Shown here piece after piece: positions 27,710-35,732 of a DNA stretch of 64,000 bases (position 1 is the stretch's first letter; each line of letters begins with the position of its first letter). This stretch comes from JAWSVE01 sp033852115 (GTDB lineage: Bacteria; Pseudomonadota; Gammaproteobacteria; Pseudomonadales; Cellvibrionaceae). Under the pieces are notes generated by a model that searched no databases, was not told the origin of the DNA, and was given only the letters and a program-made list of their open reading frames with translations. The translations under genes and the position numbers were made by a program. The stretch spans positions 124,001-188,000 of the forward strand of contig JAWSVE010000003.1 of NCBI GenBank assembly GCA_033852115.1. Reading direction: 5' to 3'.

Positions 27710-28336
27710 ATGCTCACACTATATGGGTACCCAACATTTAACCCCTTGAAAACCGTTATCACCGCAGAAGAGCTAGGCCTCGATTACGATTACGTTCACA
27801 TTAATTTGGCTAGACGCCAAAACCTAACGCCAGAACACCTAGAGAGGCACCCTTACGGCAAAGTGCCGGTTTTAATCGACGGAGACTTAACTTTATCGGA
27901 GAGCAATACAATATGCCGGTACCTTAGCCGAATCGCAGACTATAAGTTATATTCTCAAACACCGAGCGTAGCCGGAAAAATTGACGAAATCATTGACCTC
28001 GTGACACTGCAAGCGGGCAAATCTTTTTCTGAGTGTTTTTGGGAAGAAGTCATTGTTCCTCAACTCGGTAGTGAACCAAACCAAGATAAAATACAACTCG
28101 CTAAGGAAAACCTCAAAAAACAATTACCCTACCTCGATCAAGTGTTAGCAGCGCAAACTTTTTTAGCAGGGTCTGAATTTTCAATTGCCGATATCATCGC
28201 GTATAGCTATGTCGGCCTGATAGAGATCACCAGTGTCAATATCAACGAATACAAAAATCTATTACGCTGGTATCGTGAAATTAATTCACGAGAAGCCGTA
28301 CAAAAAGCAAAACAACAATTGGCTAAAAAAAATTAG
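27710..28336 (+). CDS. Glutathione S-transferase family protein
   Basis: The 208-residue protein has an N-terminal thioredoxin-like domain (MLTLYGYPTFNPLKTVITAEELGLDYDYVHINL; YGKVPVLIDGDLTLSESNTICRYL). Its GKVPVL cis-proline and SES glutathione-binding motifs are present. The helical C-terminal domain has FLAGSEFSIADIIAYSY. It likely conjugates or reduces electrophiles using glutathione. The divergent HxlR regulator and its palindrome suggest induction by reactive electrophiles. The A-rich end KKN precedes a 438-bp non-coding stretch. Confidence 0.9.
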   Translation: MLTLYGYPTFNPLKTVITAEELGLDYDYVHINLARRQNLTPEHLERHPYGKVPVLIDGDLTLSESNTICRYLSRIADYKLYSQTPSVAGKIDEIIDLVTLQAGKSFSECFWEEVIVPQLGSEPNQDKIQLAKENLKKQLPYLDQVLAAQTFLAGSEFSIADIIAYSYVGLIEITSVNINEYKNLLRWYREINSREAVQKAKQQLAKKN

Positions 28337-28405
28337 TCTGACATACGCTTTTTAAGATAGTAACCTTAATATACTCAGGGTTATGAACTAAAAATTGCGT
28401 CCCAA

Positions 28406-28435
28406 CATTGTGCATAACGCCTGTTGTGCACAATG
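28406..28435. repeat. Inverted repeat in the GST-kinase gap
   Basis: CATTGTGCA and TGCACAATG are 9-bp perfect arms separated by 12 bp. They lie in the non-coding stretch 28337-28774, which otherwise shows TTTTGCGC repeats near 28469-28495 and a weak terminator-like hairpin at 28601-28622. An operator or small RNA structure is possible. Confidence 0.3.
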
Positions 28436-28698
28436 CATTTGTTAAATACGTCTCATTGACAAAGCAATTTTTGCGCAACATAAAAGCATTTTGCGCCAAA
28501 CACCTAACAAAAAAGCGTCGCTATTTATCACCGCAACAAAGAAAACGAATCACTATGAAGCACTGCGCGCACCGCTGTGTAGCAGCCTATTTTTGGTAAC
28601 AAAAGGGCTCGCGACTCTTTTTGTTACAACTGGTCATTAATTGTCCTTCCTTTCGGATTATTGTCATCGTTCTAACACTATTTGTCAGTTTTTTAACT

Positions 28699-28714
28699 TG
28701 GCATGTAATTCGCT
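28699..28714 (+). promoter_or_regulatory. Candidate sigma-54 promoter of the CheA-like operon
   Basis: TGGCATGTAATTCGCT keeps the essential GG and GC with the 10-bp spacing, with two other mismatches to TGGCACG-N4-TTGCW. The leader would be about 50 nt. Confidence 0.4.
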
Positions 28715-28774
28715 TTAACTCGCCTCTGATTGTAAAAAGTACCCGATTTATTCGGACACCATCGAGGTCGTGTT

Positions 28775-30907
28775 ATGAAACGATTTAATTTTGATTATGG
28801 AAAGTATCGCGGCATTCTTATTTCAGTCGCATTATTTTTACTTTTAGACGCCTCCGTACTGATCGTAAATTTCTATATGAGCTTTCAAATTTCTGAAGAT
28901 GCTATCGGCGTGAACCTTGCCGGTCGACAACGGATGTTATCGCAGAGAATGACAAAGTCCCTTTTCATTATGCAAAGCGCCGATGAAAACTCTGACACCT
29001 ACGAAAGCGCTTTTAACGAATTGCAGTCGAGTAAAAACTTGTTTGATGCAACATTTAATGCATTTTTGTATGGTGGCACAACAAAAGGGGCTAAAGGCGA
29101 GAGCCTTGTTCTTGCCCCTGTTGCAACAGAGGCTGCCATTAATGCGCTCAACAGCGCATCGGAACTATGGGGCCCTTATAAAGAACAAATCAATAATGTT
29201 ATCGCAAGCCAAAAGGAAGGCATCAGCTTGGAGGAGCGCGCAAGCGTGCTAGCAAGCGCTATGACTATTGCCAGTGCTAACAACGTTTCTCTGCTCACAT
29301 TGATGAATGACCTGACCGTTAGCTTGGAGCAAGTTGCCTCATCAAAAGCTAGCCGACTTCGACTTATCCAAACCATCGGTATCAGTTTAGCCATCGTGAA
29401 TTTCCTGTTTATTATGATGCACTTTTTGCGACAATTAAGAGACAGTGACGCAGTACTGGAAAAAGCCCGAAAGGAAACCACCGAGATTTTAGATACGGTT
29501 AAAGAAGGCCTCTTCCTGGTGGATGAAAACTTGGATATTGGTCACCAACATTCAGCCATTCTATGTGAACTTTTTGGCACCGAAAAAATAGGCGGTCAAT
29601 CACTCGATAGACTGCTCGAAAGTATCGTCAGTGGTAAACAGATCGATACAGCAAAAGATTTTATTAGCTTACTCTTTGACGACCGCGTCAAAGAAAATCT
29701 TATCGGCGACCTTAATCCCCTTCACGAGGTTGAGGTCAATCTAGCCAAAGACGATGGTGGGTTTATCACCAAATACCTGCAATTTAGTTTTGCAAGGGTA
29801 TACCTAAACGACGGCAACATCTCCCACGTATTGGTAACCGTACAAGACATTACCGAACAAATTAAACTCGGGCAGGCACTCAAAGAGAGTCAGAAACACA
29901 ATGAAACACAGCTGGAAATGATTACCACCCTCCTGCACTCGCAGCCAAGTATGCACAGAGAATTTATTCAAAACGCTCATGCTTGCTACAATCGAATCAA
30001 CGATCTTTTACGCACAACGTCGAAAAGTAAAGGCCAATTACTAGAAAAGGCTCAGCGAATTTTTCGAGAGATTCACAATTTTAAAGGTGAAGCATCTGCG
30101 CTGAATTTTGACTATTTTGAAAATCAGGCTCACCTCATTGAAGACACACTGTCAGATATACAGCGCAACCCAAATGTTACAGGCAATGATTTTTTGAAAA
30201 TCGCTGTACAGCTTGAGACTCTTATCAATTACACCTTCCAAGTTGAAGAACTGATGGGTAAATTGGCTCAATTTGGCGTAAATCAAGGTCGTACCGATTC
30301 GCCAGACTCCGCACCTGAGGCCAACCCAGGCCGCAAAGAACAGTGGGCTCAATTATCTGAATTTGTCACTGTACTAGCGGAGCGACAAGGCAAAAAAGCA
30401 GCGTTGGTGACCAGTGGTCTAAGTGACATAGAGCTGGACGAAGCGAAAGAAAAAATGCTCAGAAATGTTTGTATTCAATTGCTTCGCAATGCCGTTACTC
30501 ACGGCGTAGAGACCCCTGAAGTTCGCAAGGCAAAAGGGAAACCAGAAATAGGCCGTATTGATCTTCGTATCGCTAAAGTAAATGGTTGCATCGAATTCTG
30601 CTTAATGGATGACGGCTCCGGTATAGATTACGAAGCTATTCGAAGCAAGCTAGCAACAAGCGGACAATGGGATAACGAAGAAATAAAACAGTGGGATCAC
30701 AAACGCTTAGCCAGCATGATATTCCAAAGCGGCCTGTCCACAGCAAAACAGCTAAGCAAAGATGCTGGCCGCGGTGTGGGAATGGAGGCAGTGCTCAGCC
30801 AGATCAGTGACAACAGCGGCAAGATCAATATTTCTAGCCGTCGTGATCAATATTGTCGCTTTACTATTACGCTACCAATTGATGAACAAACAGCTCGAGC
30901 CGCATAA
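28775..30907 (+). CDS. Membrane CheA-like histidine kinase with PilJ-type sensor
   Basis: This 710-residue protein has membrane helices near 14-34 and 200-218. They enclose a periplasmic PilJ/NarX-like four-helix sensor (NLAGRQRMLSQRMTKSLFIMQ). A PAS domain follows (about 235-365), then an Hpt-like helix bundle with phospho-His434 in IHNFKGEASAL. The C-terminal CheA-type HATPase has LLRNAVTHGVETPEVRKAKGKP, DDGSGID and GRGVGMEAV. No CheW-like regulatory domain and no HisKA are present. It is thus a membrane-bound CheA stripped of its receptor-coupling part. The next two genes encode a receiver and a CheX phosphatase, so the three form a compact relay. Confidence 0.88.
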   Translation: MKRFNFDYGKYRGILISVALFLLLDASVLIVNFYMSFQISEDAIGVNLAGRQRMLSQRMTKSLFIMQSADENSDTYESAFNELQSSKNLFDATFNAFLYGGTTKGAKGESLVLAPVATEAAINALNSASELWGPYKEQINNVIASQKEGISLEERASVLASAMTIASANNVSLLTLMNDLTVSLEQVASSKASRLRLIQTIGISLAIVNFLFIMMHFLRQLRDSDAVLEKARKETTEILDTVKEGLFLVDENLDIGHQHSAILCELFGTEKIGGQSLDRLLESIVSGKQIDTAKDFISLLFDDRVKENLIGDLNPLHEVEVNLAKDDGGFITKYLQFSFARVYLNDGNISHVLVTVQDITEQIKLGQALKESQKHNETQLEMITTLLHSQPSMHREFIQNAHACYNRINDLLRTTSKSKGQLLEKAQRIFREIHNFKGEASALNFDYFENQAHLIEDTLSDIQRNPNVTGNDFLKIAVQLETLINYTFQVEELMGKLAQFGVNQGRTDSPDSAPEANPGRKEQWAQLSEFVTVLAERQGKKAALVTSGLSDIELDEAKEKMLRNVCIQLLRNAVTHGVETPEVRKAKGKPEIGRIDLRIAKVNGCIEFCLMDDGSGIDYEAIRSKLATSGQWDNEEIKQWDHKRLASMIFQSGLSTAKQLSKDAGRGVGMEAVLSQISDNSGKINISSRRDQYCRFTITLPIDEQTARAA

Positions 30908-30919
30908 AAGGAGCGCCGA

Positions 30920-31291
30920 ATGTTACCGATAATGATCGTAGATGACTCCAAGATTATTCGACGCAAGATTGAACGCTGTCAGGATGCATCCAAGTTCCAA
31001 GTGGTTGCGACCGCGAAAAACGGAGCAGAAGCTATTCAACAATTTCAAGAAACGCGGCCTAGTGTGGTGACAATGGACCTAACAATGCCAGAAATGGATG
31101 GTATTGAGTGTATCAGCAACTTGGTCGCTATCAACCCTGATGTTCGTATTCTCGTTGTCTCAGCACTTTCTGATAAAGCCACCGGCATCGAAGCGCTTAA
31201 AAAAGGGGCTCGCGGCTTTTTATGTAAACCGTTTACCGAGGACGACTTGGTTAATGCATTAGCGGAGTTAACGGAGGATTGCCATGTTTGA
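30920..31291 (+). CDS. CheY-like single-domain response regulator
   Basis: This 123-residue receiver has the acidic pair in IMIVDDSKIIRRKIE, the phospho-acceptor Asp in VTMDLTMPEMDGIE, the Thr/Ser position in VVSALSDKA and the Lys in FLCKPFTEDDL. There is no output domain. It starts 12 bp after the CheA-like gene and overlaps the CheX gene by 8 bp. It is most likely the phosphate receiver of the kinase, acting by protein contact. Confidence 0.93.
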   Translation: MLPIMIVDDSKIIRRKIERCQDASKFQVVATAKNGAEAIQQFQETRPSVVTMDLTMPEMDGIECISNLVAINPDVRILVVSALSDKATGIEALKKGARGFLCKPFTEDDLVNALAELTEDCHV

Positions 31292-31736
31292 GGATACTCT
31301 TCAAGTTTTCATACAGGGTGTGCTGCGATATTTCGAGCATACCAATGATCGAGATGTAAAGGTCGGCACGCCCTACCTCACCGAGAACACAAAACCAGCG
31401 GCTTATGACTTAAGCGGCATCATCGGGATTGCGGGCAATAATCGAGGCTGTGTTTATTTCACCGCGCCACGAATATTGTTGAAACACTTACTTATGAGCA
31501 TTGGCGAATCTGATACCAGCGACGCCAACCTCATCGACTTGGTGGGCGAAGTTGCCAATACGATTTCCGGCAATGCGCGAAGTGAATTTGGTCACGAGTT
31601 TATGATCTCTGTACCGGTCATGCTCGAAGGTGCCCCTGGCGGTATTCACCTTCCACAAGATATGCGCTCTTACGTGATTCCAATCTATTGGAAATCCTAC
31701 CATGCGGCAGTCGTCATCTGCCTAGAGAACAATTAA
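31284..31736 (+). CDS. CheX-like phosphatase
   Basis: The 150-residue product has the CheX fold signature. DLSGIIGIAGNNRGCVYFTAP forms the first strands. The helix DLVGEVANTISGNARSEFGHEF carries the E-x-x-N catalytic pair that inserts into a phosphorylated receiver. The C-terminus VIPIYWKSYHAAVVICLE also matches. It probably dephosphorylates the adjacent CheY-like protein. Operon order kinase-receiver-phosphatase is complete, and a strong terminator follows. Confidence 0.85.
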   Translation: MFEDTLQVFIQGVLRYFEHTNDRDVKVGTPYLTENTKPAAYDLSGIIGIAGNNRGCVYFTAPRILLKHLLMSIGESDTSDANLIDLVGEVANTISGNARSEFGHEFMISVPVMLEGAPGGIHLPQDMRSYVIPIYWKSYHAAVVICLENN

Positions 31737-31750
31737 AAATCCTGTAGGCT

Positions 31751-31784
31751 CTAAAAGCACGATAGACAAATATCGTGCTTTTAG
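31751..31784. terminator. Terminator after the CheX gene
   Basis: A 14-bp perfect stem (CTAAAAGCACGATA and its complement) closes a GACAAA loop. It sits between convergent genes and can serve both. Confidence 0.85.
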
Positions 31785-31810
31785 ACACATCATTGACCTA
31801 ACTTTTTGAC

Positions 31811-33139
31811 TTACTTGTTAATGCAATTGTCATAGTAAGTCACCGTTGCGGGCCAATCAGCGAAGACGCCAATAACCCCGATATCTTGTGCAAGCACATC
31901 AAGTAGTGTGTAGACATCGCCATCATTATTAATAACTCCCATTTGCGGATCTATTGGGTTGGTGTTGCTACCATTAACCGTTTGATAGTACCAACCTCCC
32001 CCGCTCGCTAAAGGTCCAGAACGCTCTAGCGTCCAGGTAATAATGTCTAAACCAGCCGCTTTAGCAGACAGCGCATACACCGATGGGACAATATTGCCAT
32101 CCTCCACTTCAACCAACATCCAAGTCGGCGGTGCGATTACCTGTACACCAGAAGCCACTAACTCGTTCATGGTGGGTGACCAAGTTGACGGCTCTCGATG
32201 ATCAAATGTTGGATCATCGTAGCGGCCATCCAAGTACACCGCTTGCCTACCAAAATCAGGGTTAGTATTAATCCAGAACTGCACATCATCGATGTTGAAC
32301 GATTGTGGCCAAACATGGCGCGGTCTCACACCCATGTCTACGTATTCATCTACGAGTTTTTGCGCATAATCTTGCTGACTAAACCCTTCAAAAGGCATCG
32401 CGACACTAGGTGATTTCAACTCTGGCGTCATTTGCACCCGCAATTGCTTAAACAAAGCAATACTTTCTTTGTGAGTCAAAAGCGTACCCCGGCTAGCATA
32501 TAGGTCCGTGCGCCATTTCGCCGTACCTTCTTGATACTCGTCGGGTGTTTGCGCCAAGCCGTTAAACGCATCCATTTTACCTTGTAAAGTTTTAAACTCT
32601 TCTAACGTGATATCCGTGGTACAACAGCGCGCGGTGGCTGCTTGAATGACAGTACCATCCTCTCCAATGACAGCAGGCTGAAACGGTACAGAACACTTTG
32701 AAGCTAGCGGTGTGGAAAGGATGTTAGTTGTTGTATGCAAATCACATTGCGAGTGACGGCAAACAAGCTCTTTATCTTGAGTAAACGTAACATCACATTC
32801 TAGTATCCCTGCACCCATTTTCGCTGCGGCTTCATAGGACTCTTTCGTATGCTCAGGAAACTGCAACGGTGCACCACGATGGCCTATTGAAAAAGCGGAC
32901 CTGCGCACCGGACGTTTAGCACAACGTTCTAAGCGCTTTTTAAGTAGGCCTTCATCCATGTCATCTACCAAGAAAAATGGACGCGGACCCAACTCAATAG
33001 GTTGGGAATGATGCTTGGTTTTGCTCCAGCTTTTGTGGTTTTCTTTATGGTGGTGAGGCCTCTCATCCTGCTTGGACACGGCAAGTGACGACATAGATAA
33101 AATGCCCAGCAACGCGTAACAACTTATGGGTCGTAACAT
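31811..33139 (-). CDS. Exported glycerophosphodiester phosphodiesterase
   Basis: This 442-residue protein has a signal peptide (MLRPISCYALLGILSMSSLAVSKQ) and a His-rich spacer (RPHHHKENHKSW). The GDPD TIM barrel starts at about residue 84 with IGHRGAPLQFPEHTKESYEAAAKMGAGILECDVTFTQD, giving the catalytic His, Arg, Glu and Asp. A second catalytic His is in CRHSQCDL. It cleaves glycerophosphodiesters to glycerol-3-phosphate and an alcohol in the periplasm. It is longer than GlpQ and resembles plant-like extended bacterial forms. Nearby ppx and ppk also concern phosphate. Confidence 0.88.
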   Translation of the reverse strand: MLRPISCYALLGILSMSSLAVSKQDERPHHHKENHKSWSKTKHHSQPIELGPRPFFLVDDMDEGLLKKRLERCAKRPVRRSAFSIGHRGAPLQFPEHTKESYEAAAKMGAGILECDVTFTQDKELVCRHSQCDLHTTTNILSTPLASKCSVPFQPAVIGEDGTVIQAATARCCTTDITLEEFKTLQGKMDAFNGLAQTPDEYQEGTAKWRTDLYASRGTLLTHKESIALFKQLRVQMTPELKSPSVAMPFEGFSQQDYAQKLVDEYVDMGVRPRHVWPQSFNIDDVQFWINTNPDFGRQAVYLDGRYDDPTFDHREPSTWSPTMNELVASGVQVIAPPTWMLVEVEDGNIVPSVYALSAKAAGLDIITWTLERSGPLASGGGWYYQTVNGSNTNPIDPQMGVINNDGDVYTLLDVLAQDIGVIGVFADWPATVTYYDNCINK

Positions 33140-33292
33140 CTCATGCTCCTTTCGTTAGTGACTGTCATATTCAACGAAAGGCAAGATAACGAGAGAATGT
33201 TGCGTTTAGATGGGTAATTTTTGATGTATTAATGACAATTTGATGATGAAGAGCAACAAGACTGCCGCTCTTCAGTGAGTCTGACTTGTTTT

Positions 33293-33925
33293 CTAAGTAT
33301 TTTTTATATGAAGAATATAGCCTTCAAAATAGTCTGGCTCGGTACTGTACCAGTCAAGATATTCAACATTGAACTTTACTTTACACTTTTCAGCTAGCTC
33401 ATAAAAGGTACTGCGACCGGGGTCGGTATAGATAATATTCTTTACACCAGCGTCCAATGCACGTTTTATAAGTTTAAAATGCATAGGGACAAGCTCATCC
33501 CAAAAACAAACATCAGTACCAAAGACTAGATCATAGTTTTTAAGCAAGGGTTTGCTCACTTGCTCAAAGCCTTTCTTGATCGTAGACACTTCAACATCAT
33601 TCAACGCAGCTTGTACCTCAAGAAACGGAAACACTTCCTCATCTCTATCCAGACCAGTAACTTTACAATCCGCATGCGCAGCGCAGAAAATAGCAGCAGG
33701 CCCCCAGCCACAGCCGAGTTCCAGGACACGTTGACGTTGTTTTAATAAGCGCGTATGCATTAAATAATCCATCAGCAAAAAGCTACTGGACCAAGTTTTG
33801 TGACCATGAATACTGGGCTGATAATGTTTTTCAAGCTTTTTAACAGTTTTATGTTTGCTCTCTAACAGAGTAACTCCATAGGCAGAGAATAAATTCTTTT
33901 CAGGTAACTCTACTAACTCAGGCAC
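33293..33925 (-). CDS. Class I SAM-dependent methyltransferase
   Basis: The 210-residue cytosolic protein has SAM loop VLELGCGWGPAAIFCAAHADCKVTGLD at about 80-105 and a later GTDVCFWDELVPMHFKLIKRAL. The shape resembles the lysine/nicotinamide methyltransferase-like group (methyltransferase 16 type). No substrate can be named. It lies 113 bp downstream of ppx on the same strand and might be co-transcribed. Confidence 0.75.
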   Translation of the reverse strand: MPELVELPEKNLFSAYGVTLLESKHKTVKKLEKHYQPSIHGHKTWSSSFLLMDYLMHTRLLKQRQRVLELGCGWGPAAIFCAAHADCKVTGLDRDEEVFPFLEVQAALNDVEVSTIKKGFEQVSKPLLKNYDLVFGTDVCFWDELVPMHFKLIKRALDAGVKNIIYTDPGRSTFYELAEKCKVKFNVEYLDWYSTEPDYFEGYILHIKNT

Positions 33926-34038
33926 GCATCCTCCCCTTACCTATTGTCTACGACAACGCTGTTGTCCACTGAATCGACATCATAACGAAACTCGCGAAGA
34001 TCAACAAATGTCATCTAGTTGTCATCTGCATCAAACAA

Positions 34039-35580
34039 TTACTTTGCAACACTTTTAACCAATTCTAAATTATTAGATTGCGCTCTCTGATAAGCTTGCT
34101 CATCACGAAGAGCCGCGTTCGTTAATGGGTTTCTTTCAAGCCAGTCTTTAGGTAACGCCAGCTTGGCGCCCTCGCTGCTAAAACGAATAGCAATACCGTT
34201 GGTATCAATGTCCTCACGACGCCGATTAAAAAGACACGCTAGACGCACGATCTGAACTAACCGCCAGTCAGGTTCAAAGCCATAAGTTTGCTCCATTGTG
34301 CGAAGTTTACGTCGGTGATTCAATACATAAAAACTCAGCATTTTTTGCTCTTGTTTCGAAAAGCCTGCCATATTGCTATGAAGAAGCAAGTAGGCGGAGT
34401 GTTTATGGTAGCTGCTATGAGCAATAGAAATACCTATTTCATGAAGGTCGATAGCCCAGCCGAGCAATTTTTTTAAGTGTGTATAGTCTTCGTCAAAGTC
34501 AGTCGCTGTTTGCTCCAACAACAAAAACGCAAAATGCTTAACCCTTTCGGCGTGTTTTTGATCAACACGGTACTGCTGCTGAAAAAATCTAACTGTGTCC
34601 GACCTTACGTCACGCTCGTGATCAAGCCCAACCAAATCTAAAATCACACCTTCACGTATTGCATAATTCGATACGTGTAGTTCCTGCATGCCCAACTCTG
34701 TAAACACACCATCAAGAACAGCTAAGCCACCCGCAAACACCTTCTTTCGCTCTTCATTCAATCCAGGCACGCTAAATTCCTCAATGGTTTTAAACTCCAT
34801 TAACCTTTCTACTAGCTGATCTAGGCCTTCTCTAGTAATACTGTGTGAATCGGCGCAACCCATCGCCTCCAAAACCGCTTCAACCGCTTTAATCGTTCCT
34901 GACGCGCCGACCGCTTCTTGCCATGGATTATCCAAAAAAGCATTGGCGACGGCCTGAACTTCGGCCTGAGCAGCGATTTTTGCTTTACGGTAGCTTTTTT
35001 TATTGAACTTACCCTCAGGAAAAAAGCGTTGCGTGTAACTAACACATCCCATATGCAAGCTTTCCATTGTGCTAGGCTGAGTGTCACCACAGATAAGCTC
35101 AGTCGAGCCACCACCGATATCGATGACAAGGCGTCTTTTCGCATCGGGGTCAAAATCATTGGCAACACCAAAATAGACAAGTCGGGCCTCCTCGATACCG
35201 GTAATAATGTCGATGGGGCATTGAAGAATAAGCTCGGCTTTTTCGAGAAAAATGTCTGCATTTCGAGCAGCGCGAAGTGTGTTGGTCCCGACAACGCGCA
35301 CGTGTCGATTAGGAATGGAGCGAATACGTTCCGCAAAGCGTTCAAGTGCCATTAGCGCTTCGTTAATGGTTTTCTTGGCCAGCGTACCATCCTTCCTGAG
35401 CCCCTCGGCCAACCGAATTCCCTCACGATGCCGATCAATCACCTCAAGCTTTCCTGACAAGTAGCGAGCTACAAGCATATGGAAGCTATTCGAACCAAGA
35501 TCCAGCGCCACATAAGTCGGAATCGAGTCTAATTCAGCCAATATACCGGCCTCCCCTTCGGCTAAAATGTCTTTTGACAC
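34039..35580 (-). CDS. ppx: Exopolyphosphatase
   Basis: This full-length Ppx is 513 residues, with two ASKHA domains (YVALDLGSNSFHMLVARY; RLVIDIGGGSTELI) and the C-terminal HD-like and helical domains. VGTNTLRAARNADIF and NYAIREGVILDL are family marks. It removes terminal phosphates from polyphosphate. It diverges from ppk with a 152-bp gap. The CTGTCAT at 35602-35608 is a half match to a Pho box and is not called here. Confidence 0.94.
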   Translation of the reverse strand: MSKDILAEGEAGILAELDSIPTYVALDLGSNSFHMLVARYLSGKLEVIDRHREGIRLAEGLRKDGTLAKKTINEALMALERFAERIRSIPNRHVRVVGTNTLRAARNADIFLEKAELILQCPIDIITGIEEARLVYFGVANDFDPDAKRRLVIDIGGGSTELICGDTQPSTMESLHMGCVSYTQRFFPEGKFNKKSYRKAKIAAQAEVQAVANAFLDNPWQEAVGASGTIKAVEAVLEAMGCADSHSITREGLDQLVERLMEFKTIEEFSVPGLNEERKKVFAGGLAVLDGVFTELGMQELHVSNYAIREGVILDLVGLDHERDVRSDTVRFFQQQYRVDQKHAERVKHFAFLLLEQTATDFDEDYTHLKKLLGWAIDLHEIGISIAHSSYHKHSAYLLLHSNMAGFSKQEQKMLSFYVLNHRRKLRTMEQTYGFEPDWRLVQIVRLACLFNRRREDIDTNGIAIRFSSEGAKLALPKDWLERNPLTNAALRDEQAYQRAQSNNLELVKSVAK

Positions 35581-35732
35581 CTTACATTAAATTTAATAAA
35601 ACTGTCATAATTAACGATTGAAATAAGCGTACCTTATACAGCCTGGCTAGAAACAGCACCATTGCGAAAGCCTAAAACACATACCACGTTGGGTCACACG
35701 CCCTTCGCCATAGCTATAATTGAATCTGATGT

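Noticed and set aside
28408..28599. 63-codon open frame in the gap after the GST gene
   Set aside because: It overlaps an inverted repeat, has no ribosome site and its product is basic and unlike any family; treated as chance.
28601..28622. Terminator-like hairpin before the CheA-like gene
   Set aside because: Stem of only seven pairs with a mismatch and no upstream gene to terminate within 260 bp.
34009..34030. Two adjoining 11-bp repeats TGTCATCTAGT and TGTCATCTGCA, like a Pho box
   Set aside because: The orientation does not fit the neighbouring genes (both on the minus strand), and the repeats lack the CTGTCA(T) pattern of the second half.
35602..35618. CTGTCAT in the ppx-ppk gap as a Pho box
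   Set aside because: Only one half site matches; the second 11 bp away does not.
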